Program-made: the position numbers and the translations under genes
NCBI GenBank assembly: GCA_018114805.1
Contig: CP073042.1
Coordinates: 4,092,001-4,156,000 of the forward strand
Source: Candidatus Streptomyces philanthi
GTDB lineage: Bacteria; Actinomycetota; Actinomycetes; Streptomycetales; Streptomycetaceae
Direction: 5' to 3'
Length of the DNA stretch: 64,000 nt
The notes under the pieces: model-generated
Told to the model about the DNA's origin: nothing
The model's input: only the letters and a program-made list of their open reading frames with translations
Database searches by the model: none
In this document: in pieces, positions 36,969 to 45,943 of the stretch
Numbering within the stretch: the stretch's first letter is position 1
How the letters are laid out: every line of letters starts with the position of its first letter

Positions 36969-39251
36969 ATGCCTCGCTGGAGAGAGCTTCCGGAGGAACT
37001 CGATCCGCGCGTGCGGGACTTCACCGAGCGGCTGCGCGAACTGGTCGAGCGCGCCGGCCTGAGCGCGAGCGCGGTCGCGGAGCGCACCGGTTACGAACGG
37101 GCCGCCTGGGGGCGCTTCCTCGGCGGCAGGGCGTTGCCGCCGCGCGACGCCGTGGCGGCGCTGGCCGAGGCGACCGGAGCCGACGCGGACGAGTTGGACG
37201 CGCTGCGGGACGCGGCGGAGCGCGCGTCGCGCAGCGCTGACGCGCGGCACGACCGCGCGTCGACACCACCCCGTGGTGCCCCCGTGCGCCCTGCGCCCGC
37301 GCCGGTGGCGCGACGCGCCGGCGCGGACGTCAAGGCCCCGGCGCGGTCCGAGCCGCAGGCACGCCGTGCCGGGGAACCGGACGGCTCGGCGCATACGGAC
37401 GCGAGCGAGCCGGCCGCCACGGCCGACGGCGACCCGGGCACCGGGCGGCGTACGGCGGCGGCACAGGCCGAGTCGAACGGGCGCACCCCACCACGGGCCT
37501 GGCCGGTCCTCGACCGGGAGCGCGCGCTCGGCAACGCCGGGCCCACCACCGCGCTGGTCCGCCGCCCGGGGGCGCGGCGCGCGCCGGCGGGGGAGCGGCC
37601 CGCCGCGGGTCGGCAGGCGACCACCGGCGACGAGGCCGCGGCCGACGTCAGGTCGGCGGACGGCCAGCAGGTCGGCGGCCGACCGCTGCCCGACCGGGGC
37701 CAGCGGGTCCTGCCGCAGCCACGGGCTCCGCGGTCCGAGCCCCGCCGACCGGCGGCCAGGCGCTCGCTCCTGACGGCCCGCAAGGCGCTGACCCGCAAGG
37801 CGGCGTCGAACGCGGAGCCCATCGCGAGCGGGCCGGCGCCCGAGGGGTCGGACCTGCCCGAAGGGCCGTTCGCGGCCGACGCCGCCGACGCGGTCGACCC
37901 AACCGACGCGACCCCCGCAGTCGCCGCGCCGAAGGCCACGCGGCGCGCGGGCGCTGGTGGGCGCGAGAACGAGCTGGCCTTGCCGGCGGACACGATCGAG
38001 GCGCGGCGGGCGGCCGACCTGCTCGCGGCGATGCTCAAGGCGCGGGACGCGGCGCGCGCGAAGAGCACGGCCGACGAGGAGGCCGGACCGTCCGACGCCA
38101 CGTCTGACGAGGTGGCAGCGACGGGCCAGCCGGAGGCGGGTCCGACGCCGGCGCCGGATAAGGAATCCGGGGAGACGGACGTGGCGGAGGCGGGGCCGGC
38201 GGCCGAGACCGACGACGCCTCCCCGCTGGGGACGGCCGCCAAAGCGGCGCCGCCGGAGCCCGTGGCGCCGGGCCAGGCGCCGGGGCCCGCCGTTCGGTCC
38301 GGCGCGGTGAAGCCGAAGGCCGGCGCCGGCGCGGGGCGGGCGAAGAGCCCCGCCGGGGCGCGGCCGGCGTCCGAGATGTCCGAGGCGGCCGAGGTGACCG
38401 AGCCGGAGGACGCGGCGGACGAGGCCGCGCGGCCCGCGCCCCGGCTGGCCTGGCCACGGGTCCTCGCGACGCCGACGCCGGGCCAGGGCGCGCCGCCGCG
38501 CACGCCCACGGGTCCCGGACGACGGGCCGGCGCCGGCGTGCGCCCGGCGCGCCAGTCGTGGGCGCACGAGCCGGCGGGAGCCGACGAGCCCGGGGCACCG
38601 GCACGGAGCCTGGTGCCGTCGGCCCCGATCCCCGCCCCCGCCACCGGCGCCAGCGCCCGTACCGGCGCGGAGCCCGCGCCGCGCGGCGGGTCCGGGACGC
38701 CGGCGAAGCCCGTCGAGGGCGGCGAGGCGGTCCCGGCCGGAGCGGCGGGCGGGCGCTGGCACCGGTTGGGCATGTTCGCCGCGGGTGTGGTGGGCACCCT
38801 GCTCGTGGTCGCGGCGGCGATGCTCGTCTTCGACGTCCGGTTCGGGGACGGCGAGTCGAAACGGTCCGCCCCGACGACGACGCCCAGCGCGCCGCTGCCG
38901 GAGGGCGTCCGATGCACCGGCGCGGCCTGCGGCGGCAAGGACCCCGAGGCGATGGGCTGCGGCGGTACGCACTCGAAGACCACCACCGACGCCATGGTGG
39001 GCGGCGTGTACGTGGAGGTCCGCTACAGCAAGGTGTGCGCCGCCGCCTGGGCCCGCATCGCCCAGGCGGCTCCCGGCGACGAGGTGCGCGTACGGGGCGG
39101 GGCCGCGGACGCGGAACGCGGCCAGGAGCGGCGCGGGACGGCGGACGCAGACGGCGACGCGTACACCGCCATGGTGTCCGTGCGGTCCGCGAAGCTGGCC
39201 ACGGCGTGCGTCACACGGACGACGGGCGAGACCGGGTGCACCAGTCCGTGA
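36969..39251 (+). CDS. XRE-type HTH / transmembrane / DUF2690 protein
   Basis: ATG 36969 starts MPRWRELPEELDPRVRDFTE; 760 residues. Residues about 20-75 are a helix-turn-helix of the XRE type (LVERAGLSASAVAERTGYER, WGRFLGGRALPPRDAVAALA). About 500 residues of Ala/Pro/Gly/Glu-rich disordered sequence follow, then one span near residue 600 (MFAAGVVGTLLVVAAAMLVF) and a DUF2690 domain with paired cysteines (VRCTGAACGGKDPEAMGCGG and VEVRYSKVCAAAWARI). This is a one-protein design with a cytoplasmic putative DNA-binding head and an extracytoplasmic putative sensor. Target and signal are unknown. The frame is intact despite the low complexity. Confidence 0.8.
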   Translation: MPRWRELPEELDPRVRDFTERLRELVERAGLSASAVAERTGYERAAWGRFLGGRALPPRDAVAALAEATGADADELDALRDAAERASRSADARHDRASTPPRGAPVRPAPAPVARRAGADVKAPARSEPQARRAGEPDGSAHTDASEPAATADGDPGTGRRTAAAQAESNGRTPPRAWPVLDRERALGNAGPTTALVRRPGARRAPAGERPAAGRQATTGDEAAADVRSADGQQVGGRPLPDRGQRVLPQPRAPRSEPRRPAARRSLLTARKALTRKAASNAEPIASGPAPEGSDLPEGPFAADAADAVDPTDATPAVAAPKATRRAGAGGRENELALPADTIEARRAADLLAAMLKARDAARAKSTADEEAGPSDATSDEVAATGQPEAGPTPAPDKESGETDVAEAGPAAETDDASPLGTAAKAAPPEPVAPGQAPGPAVRSGAVKPKAGAGAGRAKSPAGARPASEMSEAAEVTEPEDAADEAARPAPRLAWPRVLATPTPGQGAPPRTPTGPGRRAGAGVRPARQSWAHEPAGADEPGAPARSLVPSAPIPAPATGASARTGAEPAPRGGSGTPAKPVEGGEAVPAGAAGGRWHRLGMFAAGVVGTLLVVAAAMLVFDVRFGDGESKRSAPTTTPSAPLPEGVRCTGAACGGKDPEAMGCGGTHSKTTTDAMVGGVYVEVRYSKVCAAAWARIAQAAPGDEVRVRGGAADAERGQERRGTADADGDAYTAMVSVRSAKLATACVTRTTGETGCTSP

Positions 39252-40177
39252 GAGGACGTCAGCGGCTCGTGGCGGCGCGGGCGTAGCGGCTTCGCCGGGC
39301 CGGGTGGTCGAGGATCGTCCGGCCGTACGCGGGGGCCGCCCGAGCGCTGTGACGCCGCCGCCGACACGGCACGGCGCCGGCGTCTGAGCAGGGGAGCGGC
39401 AGCGGTGCGGCGGGGGCAACCGCCCGGGCGTGGGGGCGGTCCATGCCGCTCTTGACGGAGCGTCGCTCCGGGCGAGCGGTTTTGCCCTGTTCTGTTGGTG
39501 AATTGCGTAGGGCGAGTGACCGTTCGGTGATGGTACGCATTGCGGGGAGCATGCGCACGCCAATGCGGGGCAAGTGACTAGTAACCCCCCACTGGTACGG
39601 CAAGGCCGCAGACGGTCGTTCGCGTTTCCTCCTGAGCGCGAACGGCCGCCGCTGGCATGTCAGGGCCGGCCCCACCCGACCCGGCCGGCCCTGTTCCCGG
39701 GCCCGCGCGGTCCTCCCCACGCCCGCCGCACCGGGGCGCGCGGCCGACCCGGCCGCCGACACCGCCGACGTGTTCCGCGCCCTCGGGCCCCCGTCCGGCT
39801 CCGCGCCGTCGCCTCGCGCATTCCCGCCGCGCCCGATCGGGGCGGGTGACGCGTCAAGGCGCGCCACGAACCGCACCACAGGCCGCATGGCGCGGTGCGG
39901 GGCGCGGCGCACGTCACAGCGCGTGACGCCCGTACGACAACCGCGGACCACCGCGCCGGCAGGCCCGTAACGCCGCGCGTGCCGACGCGGCCACGGCCGG
40001 CTCGTCGCCGCCGCGCGGCCGGTTCGGTCACCGCCGCGCGGCCGGTGAGGTGGGACACACCGGGCAGTGGAGTGGGCGTTCGCCGCGTCGGATAGCCTGG
40101 CGCCGCGCCTCTCGATACCAAGAGACCTCGGAAAATGGGCAGGGACACCCACCGCTAGCTCGCAGCAGGAGATTGCC
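39252..40177. other. Intergenic region upstream of mdh
   Basis: No gene is supported in these 926 bp. Frames on both strands are GC-bias artefacts. A lower-GC island at 39470-39610 contains GTACGCATTGCGGGG and CCAATGCGGGG as related motifs and could be an old promoter. The sequence just before mdh (40120-40177) includes the ribosome site AGCAGGAGA. Confidence 0.5.
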
Positions 40178-41167
40178 ATGACCCGCACTCCCGTCAATGT
40201 CACCGTTACCGGCGCGGCCGGCCAGATCTGCTACGCGCTGCTCTTCCGCCTCGCCTCCGGCCACCTCCTCGGCGCGGACGTGCCGGTCAAGCTCCGCCTC
40301 CTGGAGATCCCGCAGGGCCTCAAGGCCGCCGAGGGCACCGCCATGGAGCTCGACGACTGCGCGTTCCCGCTGCTGCGCGGCATCGACATCACGGACGACC
40401 CGAACGTGGCCTTCGACGGCGCCAACGTCGCCCTGCTCGTGGGCGCCCGCCCGCGCACCAAGGGCATGGAGCGCGGTGACCTCCTGGAGGCCAACGGCGG
40501 CATCTTCAAGCCGCAGGGCGCAGCGATCAACGCGCACGCCGCGGATGACATCAAGGTCCTGGTCGTGGGCAACCCGGCCAACACCAACGCGCTCATCGCG
40601 CAGGCCGCGGCGCCGGACGTGCCGCGCGAGCGCTTCACCGCGATGACCCGCCTGGACCACAACCGCGCCGTCTCGCAGCTCGCGCAGAAGACCGGCACCC
40701 CGGTCAGTGAGATCCGCAAGCTCACGATCTGGGGCAACCACTCGGCCACCCAGTACCCCGACATCTTCCACGCGGAGATCGCGGGCAAGAACGCCGCCGA
40801 GGTCGTGAACGACGAGCAGTGGCTGGTGGACACCTTCATCCCGACCGTCGCCAAGCGCGGCGCCGCGATCATCGAGGCCCGCGGCGCGTCCTCGGCCGCC
40901 TCGGCCGCCAACGCCGCCATCGACCACGTGCACACCTGGGTCAACGGCACCGCCGCTGGCGACTGGACCTCCATGGGCATCCCGTCGGACGGCTCGTACG
41001 GCGTGCCGGAGGGCCTCATCTCCTCCTTCCCCGTCACCACGCAGGGCGGCACGTACGAGATCGTGCAGGGCCTGGAGATCAACGAGTTCTCGTGGACCCG
41101 CATCGACGCGTCCGTCAAGGAGCTCGCGGAGGAGCGCGACGCCGTGCGCGGCCTGGGCCTGCTCTGA
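40178..41167 (+). CDS. mdh: Malate dehydrogenase
   Basis: 329 residues from ATG 40178 (AGGAG eight bases upstream), the normal actinobacterial length. The NAD-binding loop is GAAGQICYALLFRLASG, MTRLDHNRAVSQLAQ holds the substrate-binding Arg and proton-relay Asp region, and IWGNHSATQYPD carries the catalytic His. It oxidises malate to oxaloacetate in the TCA cycle, functionally linked to sucCD in this window. It is monocistronic, ending at a strong hairpin. The frame is intact. Confidence 0.97.
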   Translation: MTRTPVNVTVTGAAGQICYALLFRLASGHLLGADVPVKLRLLEIPQGLKAAEGTAMELDDCAFPLLRGIDITDDPNVAFDGANVALLVGARPRTKGMERGDLLEANGGIFKPQGAAINAHAADDIKVLVVGNPANTNALIAQAAAPDVPRERFTAMTRLDHNRAVSQLAQKTGTPVSEIRKLTIWGNHSATQYPDIFHAEIAGKNAAEVVNDEQWLVDTFIPTVAKRGAAIIEARGASSAASAANAAIDHVHTWVNGTAAGDWTSMGIPSDGSYGVPEGLISSFPVTTQGGTYEIVQGLEINEFSWTRIDASVKELAEERDAVRGLGLL

Positions 41168-41246
41168 TCCACCGGCCCGCCTGGGGCCACTGGGCCTCGC
41201 GGGTTCACGGGTCGCGGCGCGTTCGCCGCGCCTGGGCGAGACGCGA

Positions 41247-41283
41247 AAGGCCGTTCCCCGGCAGTGCGCTGGGGGACGGCCTT
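41247..41283. terminator. Terminator after mdh
   Basis: AAGGCCGTTCCCC (41247-41259) pairs with GGGGGACGGCCTT (41271-41283) around an 11-bp loop, with one mismatch. It starts 79 bp after the stop. Confidence 0.75.
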
Positions 41284-41628
41284 CGCCGTGCCTCGTGCCC
41301 CGGGCCACGTCGCTGGGACGGACGGGTCGTGTGGACGAGGCGTGCTGATGGGGTGTGCTGACGTGCCGTGTTGACAGGGGCGGGGCGTACTCCGGCCACG
41401 GGCACGTGTACGTCGTACGAACCAGCAGTTATCCACAGGTCCCAGCCCCACTTATCCACAGCCTCTTCCGCTCTTCCCCACGCCCGCCCCGCCTCCTCTA
41501 ACCTGAAGCACAGCTCGCGAACGCCCTCCCCGCACCGCATCGGGGACCGGTGCCGTTCGCCGTCGCGCCGACGGGCGGGCGCGTCCTCGGGACGCGACCG
41601 TGCCCGTGGCGTCGTGGCTGACGTAACG

Positions 41629-42861
41629 TCAGGAGCGCGCGCTCAACGCCGAAGTGGAGGTGAAGCGATGGACCCGCGTGGCGGTGGCCACGTCCACGGT
41701 GTAGGCGTCGATGGTCAGCTTGCCCGTCGACACCTTCATCACCATGAAGCCGTGCTCGCCGAAGTCCTGCCAGCGCGCTGGGTGATCGTCATGTGCCTTG
41801 CCGTCGCCCTTCTTGCCCGCCGTGCCGCACACGATCTGCCGCGTGCCCCGCGACCGCTTGGTAGGCTCGAGGATCTGCTGGGTGTGGTCGTGCCCGGACA
41901 GGATCAGGTCGGCCCGGCCGCACACCACCTCCTCATACAACTCCTTGAGGTGCACGCCGCTGGTTGTAGTGGCCGATCGTGAAGCCGTCATAGGAGCCCG
42001 CGCTGCCGTGCTTGCCGTTGTTCAGCTTACGGGTGGTGCCCGATGACGATCTTCCAGGTGGCACGGGAGGCGGTGAGCGCCGAGTCCAACCAACGCCGCT
42101 GCTCGCGCATGTACGGGCCGTCCCAGCGGAAATACGGGTCGAGCTGAGTGACGGTCGAGGCCACCGGGTTGGTGTCCACCGCGAAGAACTCCACCACGGG
42201 CGCGCCCCTGCCGGGGCCGGCCGGCAGCGCGGTCGAGTAGTAACGCGCGGGCATGTGCCAGCGGCGGGACGTCGTCGCGTAGGCCACCTCGCGGTCGCCG
42301 CGCGAGGGGTCGCCGCCGCTGCCGGGTATCAGCCCGGAGCAGTCGTGGTTGCCGAGCACCATCAGCCACGGCACGTCGATGCCAGTGTTGGGCTTCTCGA
42401 ACTTGGTGTGGAACTCGTCGTCGTGCGCCGACTCGGGCCCGTTCTCATACAGGTTGTCGCCCAGGCCGATGGCCACCCCGACACCGTCGGTGCGGCACAC
42501 CTTCCGCGCGGCTGCGGCGACGGCGTACTGGGCCTCGTTGCCGGTGCCCGCGTCCCCGGTGACCAGCACCGCATACGAACCCCCGGGCCTCGGCCGACTG
42601 GGCAGGGGGAATTTGTCCACCGGGGCACCGCTCGCCGCCCGCGCGGCCTGCGCCGCCTGGGCTGCCTGCGGTAGTCAGGGCGAGCGCCGCCGCTCCGGCC
42701 ACCGCGCCACCCAGCACGGTGCGGCGGCCCACGCCCGAACCGGCGGCACCGGCGACGGGTTCGGCGGCGGGCCGGCCGGTGGTGACGATGCTGTCGTCGA
42801 GGTCGAGCCACTGCCTCTCGGTCAGATCGGGGCGCGGCGGTGTGTATTCGTCATCGCACAT
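41629..42861 (-). pseudogene. Tat-exported metallophosphoesterase, multiply frameshifted
   Basis: ATG 42861 starts MCDDEYTPPRPDLTERQWLD, and the twin-arginine signal is GRRTVLGGAVAGAAALALTT. The frame breaks near 42675. The main domain then reads DKFPLPSRPRPGGSYAVLVT with all calcineurin-like motifs: TGDAG, GLGDNLYENG, GNHDC, IGHHP. A stop follows HHP at about 42027. A 1-base shift gives KLNNGKHGSAGSYDGFTIGH, and another break near 41965 leads to SGVHLKELYEEVVC and the last motif SGHDHTQQ. The intact enzyme would be an extracytoplasmic phosphatase or phosphodiesterase. With three breaks it is unlikely to be active as sequenced. Confidence 0.8.
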
Positions 42862-42944
42862 GCCAGGTTTCTCGCAGGTAACTTCCGCCCGCTGGTGGAG
42901 CGACTGCGAACATCCGGTGAAGGTCGGCGGGCGGCAGGGAGGAG

Positions 42945-43060
42945 GGAGGGGCCCCCACCCCCACATGCATCCCCCACCCCACCCCACCCCTCACCAACGC
43001 CCCCACACCCCACTGCGCCCCCCACACCCCACGCTCTACCCCACCCTCCACCCCCACGCC
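42945..43060. repeat. C-rich low-complexity tract (CCCCACCC type)
   Basis: Almost uninterrupted CCCCA/CCCCAC runs on the plus strand occupy about 115 bp between the metallophosphoesterase gene and the lipoprotein gene. The minus strand is correspondingly G-rich, with many G4 runs. Confidence 0.85.
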
Positions 43061-43061
43061 A

Positions 43062-43097
43062 ACGGCCCGCCCCGCGCCAAGCGGCGAAGCGGGCCGT
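43062..43097. terminator. Hairpin downstream of the LolA-like lipoprotein gene
   Basis: ACGGCCCGC (43062-43070) pairs with GCGGGCCGT (43089-43097). It lies 66 bp past the stop of the minus-strand lipoprotein gene. Confidence 0.55.
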
Positions 43098-43162
43098 AGT
43101 AAGGAGCCGTGAAGGAGTCCCTAGACGAATCCCCAGAGGAATCCGTAGGTAGGGTGCGCGCC

Positions 43163-43960
43163 CTAGTTGCCGAACTGCTCCTCGAACTTCGCGATGTCGA
43201 TGCCCTCGCTCGCCGGCGGCGGGGTCGTGTCGACGGGCTTCTCGTAGTCGCTCAGCTCGACGGTGCCGGGCTCCTTGCCGCCCACGACGTTGATCTTGAG
43301 CGGGTACGGGGTGCCGGTGGCGGCGACGTACATCGTCTGCTTGCCGCCGTCGTCGCTGGGGCTCGTGAGGGGGACGACGAGCTGGGTGGCGAGCTTGGTG
43401 GGCTCGTCCTTGGTCAGCTTGTCCTTGGTCTCGCTGTCCGCCTTGATGGACGCCTGCATCGCCGCCAGGTTGCACATGTCGGCGTTGGCCTTGAGCATTT
43501 CGTCGTCGGTGGTGCCGTGGATGTAGCGGCCCTTGAACAGCTCGGCCGCCGCCTCGCCCTCCTTGCCGCCGACGTCGGGCTGCGTCCAGAACGTGGCGTT
43601 CGGCTTCATCCAGACCTTGGTGTCGGCCTTGATCAGCTCGGAGCTGGCACCCTGGCCGTCGCCGATGGTGCCGTTGCAGTTGCCCTTCTTGTCGAGAGCC
43701 AGGTTGATCTTCAGCGACTCCGTGCCGGTGTCCTGGTCCATCTTCATGCGCAGCGAGGTCGCGCCGAGCAGGGCTTCCTTGGCCTTGTCGGAGATCTGCT
43801 GCGCGGACAGGTTGGCGAGTTCGTTCTTCGGCTCCTGCGACGCCTTGTCGCTCTTGCTGTCGCTGTCGCTGTCGTTGCCGCAGCCCGTCAGGCCCAGCAC
43901 CGCGACCACGCACGCTGTCGCGCCCAGCACGCCGTACTTCCTCGTCATGGCGAGATTCAT
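43163..43960 (-). CDS. LolA/LppX-like lipoprotein
   Basis: 265 residues. MNLAMTRKYGVLGATACVVA leads to the lipobox LGLTGCGN, so the mature protein is lipid-anchored at Cys26 (Cys22 if the second Met, MTRK, is the start). The mature part has the alternating beta pattern of the LolA/LppX/LprG fold (SLRMKMDQDTGTESLKINLA, YPLKINVVGGKEPGTVELSD, DIAKFEEQFGN). Relatives carry lipids or lipoglycans across the envelope. In Streptomyces the cargo is unknown. It is divergent from the betaine operon with an AT-rich intergenic stretch. The frame is intact. Confidence 0.8.
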   Translation of the reverse strand: MNLAMTRKYGVLGATACVVAVLGLTGCGNDSDSDSKSDKASQEPKNELANLSAQQISDKAKEALLGATSLRMKMDQDTGTESLKINLALDKKGNCNGTIGDGQGASSELIKADTKVWMKPNATFWTQPDVGGKEGEAAAELFKGRYIHGTTDDEMLKANADMCNLAAMQASIKADSETKDKLTKDEPTKLATQLVVPLTSPSDDGGKQTMYVAATGTPYPLKINVVGGKEPGTVELSDYEKPVDTTPPPASEGIDIAKFEEQFGN

Positions 43961-44155
43961 CCCCCTCAGTTGACTAGCGGAGGGTGAATTTATCAGTTCT
44001 TTACTCGCTAAAGCTTGCCAAGCTCAATTACAGACAGTGAGACAGGCCACTTTCCATCAAAAATCATGCATACGTTTCTTTCTTCCGGGGAGGCGTTTCG
44101 GTTGCTGGTGTGAACAGCAGTGGAACATGTCGGTGTATCGGAAGGCAGAACCAGA

Positions 44156-45658
44156 GTGTCGGCGATCGAGACCATCCATGTTGACGGAGAGTGGCGAGCG
44201 GCCGTGAGTGGCGCCGAGCGGGAGGTGCTCGACCCAGCGGACGCGACCATCCTCGCAACGGTGGCCGAAGGAGACGCCTCCGACGTCGACGCGGCGGTCG
44301 CCGCGGCGCGCCGGGCCTTCGACAGCGGGGCGTGGCCGCGTACGCCGGTGGCCGAGCGCGCCGCGTTGCTGCGCCGGGTGGCCGACCTCCTCCAGCGCGA
44401 CCGTGAGGAGATCGCGCTGACCGAGAGCCGGGACACCGGCAAGACCCTGGAGGAGGGGCGGGTCGACGTCGACGACGTGACCGCCGCCTTCCGTTACTTC
44501 GCCGACCTCGTGACGAACGAGGGTGGTGGCCGGGTCGTGGACGCGGGCAGCCCGGACGTGCACAGCGTGGTCGTCCACGAGCCGGTCGGCGTCTGCTCGC
44601 TGATCACGCCGTGGAACTACCCGCTGCTCCAGGCCAGTTGGAAGGTTGCCCCGGCGTTGGCCGCGGGCAACACCTTCGTCTTCAAGCCCAGCGAGGTCAC
44701 CCCGCTGTCCACCGTCCACCTGGTCCGCCTCCTTGTCGAGGCCGGGCTGCCGGCCGGCGTGGCGAACCTGGTGACCGGCGCGGCCGACCCGGTGGGCGCC
44801 CGCATGTCCGAGCATCCGGGCGTCGATCTCGTCTCCTTCACCGGCGGCCTCGCCAGCGGCGTCAAGGTCTCCCAGGCCGCCGCGCCGACCGTGAAGAAGG
44901 TCGCCCTCGAACTGGGCGGCAAGAACCCCAACGTCGTCTTCGCCGACGTCTGCGCCACCGAAGAGGGCTTCGACACCGCCGTCGACCAGGCGCTGAACGC
45001 CGCGTTCATCCACAGCGGCCAGGTCTGCTCGGCGGGCGCCCGGTTGATCGTCGAGGAGTCCGTGCGCGAGCGCTTCGTCACCGAACTCGCCCGCCGCGCC
45101 GAGCGGATCAAGCTCGGCCGGGGCACCGAGCCGGGCGTCGAGTGCGGTCCGCTAGTCTCCCGCCAGCAGTGGGAGAAGACCCGGGCGTACGTCGAGTCGG
45201 CGCTCGCCGAGGGCGCGTCGCTGCGTTGTGGCGGCGGCCAGCCCGAACCCGCCCCGCACCGCCCCGCCACCGGGTTCTTCTTTGCCCCCACCGTGCTCGA
45301 CCAGTGCCACCGCGAGATGCGGGTGGTCCGCGAGGAGACCTTCGGGCCCATCCTCACCGTGGAGACCTTCCGCACCGAGGACGAGGCGGTGGCGCTGGCC
45401 AACGACACCGAGTACGGGCTCGCGGGCGCCGTGTGGAGCGCCGACGCGGGCCGCGCCCGCCGGGTCGCCGGCCGGTTGCGGCACGGCACCGTGTGGATCA
45501 ACGACTACCACCCGTACCTGCCGCAGGCCGAGTGGGGCGGGTTCGGCAAGTCCGGTGTCGGCCGCGAGCTGGGCCCCTCGGGCCTGGCGGAGTACCGCGA
45601 GGCCAAGCACGTCTACCAGAACCTGGACCCGCGGCCCGTCCGCTGGTTCGCGGGCTGA
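44156..45658 (+). CDS. betB: Betaine aldehyde dehydrogenase
   Basis: From GTG 44156 (SAIETIHVDGEWRAA; an earlier GTG at 44120 is possible) the protein has 500 residues and all ALDH landmarks: TPWNYPLLQASWKVAPALAA, FKPSEVTPLS, ELGGKNPNVVFAD with the general-base Glu, HSGQVCSAGAR with the catalytic Cys, and EETFGPILTVETF. It oxidises betaine aldehyde to glycine betaine with NAD(P)+. The next gene is a choline oxidase and three betaine-transport genes follow, which supports the substrate. No BetI-like regulator is nearby. The frame is intact. Confidence 0.9.
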   Translation: MSAIETIHVDGEWRAAVSGAEREVLDPADATILATVAEGDASDVDAAVAAARRAFDSGAWPRTPVAERAALLRRVADLLQRDREEIALTESRDTGKTLEEGRVDVDDVTAAFRYFADLVTNEGGGRVVDAGSPDVHSVVVHEPVGVCSLITPWNYPLLQASWKVAPALAAGNTFVFKPSEVTPLSTVHLVRLLVEAGLPAGVANLVTGAADPVGARMSEHPGVDLVSFTGGLASGVKVSQAAAPTVKKVALELGGKNPNVVFADVCATEEGFDTAVDQALNAAFIHSGQVCSAGARLIVEESVRERFVTELARRAERIKLGRGTEPGVECGPLVSRQQWEKTRAYVESALAEGASLRCGGGQPEPAPHRPATGFFFAPTVLDQCHREMRVVREETFGPILTVETFRTEDEAVALANDTEYGLAGAVWSADAGRARRVAGRLRHGTVWINDYHPYLPQAEWGGFGKSGVGRELGPSGLAEYREAKHVYQNLDPRPVRWFAG

Positions 45659-45943
45659 CCGCCCCGGCGGGCCCATCAACCCGCCTGCCCCCGCAGGCAC
45701 GCCAAGCCACCCGACTCCACGGGCGCGCCAACCCGCCTGCCGCCACGGGCCACACCCAGCAGCCCGCCCCCACGGGCACCCGACCCGCTCGCCCCCGGAC
45801 GTGCCAACCCGCCCCCGGCCGTCGGCGGAACACCCCGCCGGCCGCCGCGGACGCCCCAGCCCGCCCACACCCGCGCGGACACGCCAACCCGCCTGCCCAC
45901 GAACCACGTTCACGCACGTACCTTGCAGAAGGAGCGACCCCCC
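45659..45943. other. Repetitive gap between betB and the choline oxidase gene
   Basis: This 285-bp spacer consists of irregular repeats of CGCCAACCCGCCTGCC/CACGGGC type and holds no gene. A good ribosome site (GAAGGAG at about 45928-45934) precedes the choline oxidase start. Confidence 0.6.

Noticed and set aside
36777..39563. 928-codon minus-strand frame opposite the XRE-DUF2690 gene
   Set aside because: Arg/Gly/Leu-rich with no domain, while the plus strand has a clear HTH, span and DUF2690.
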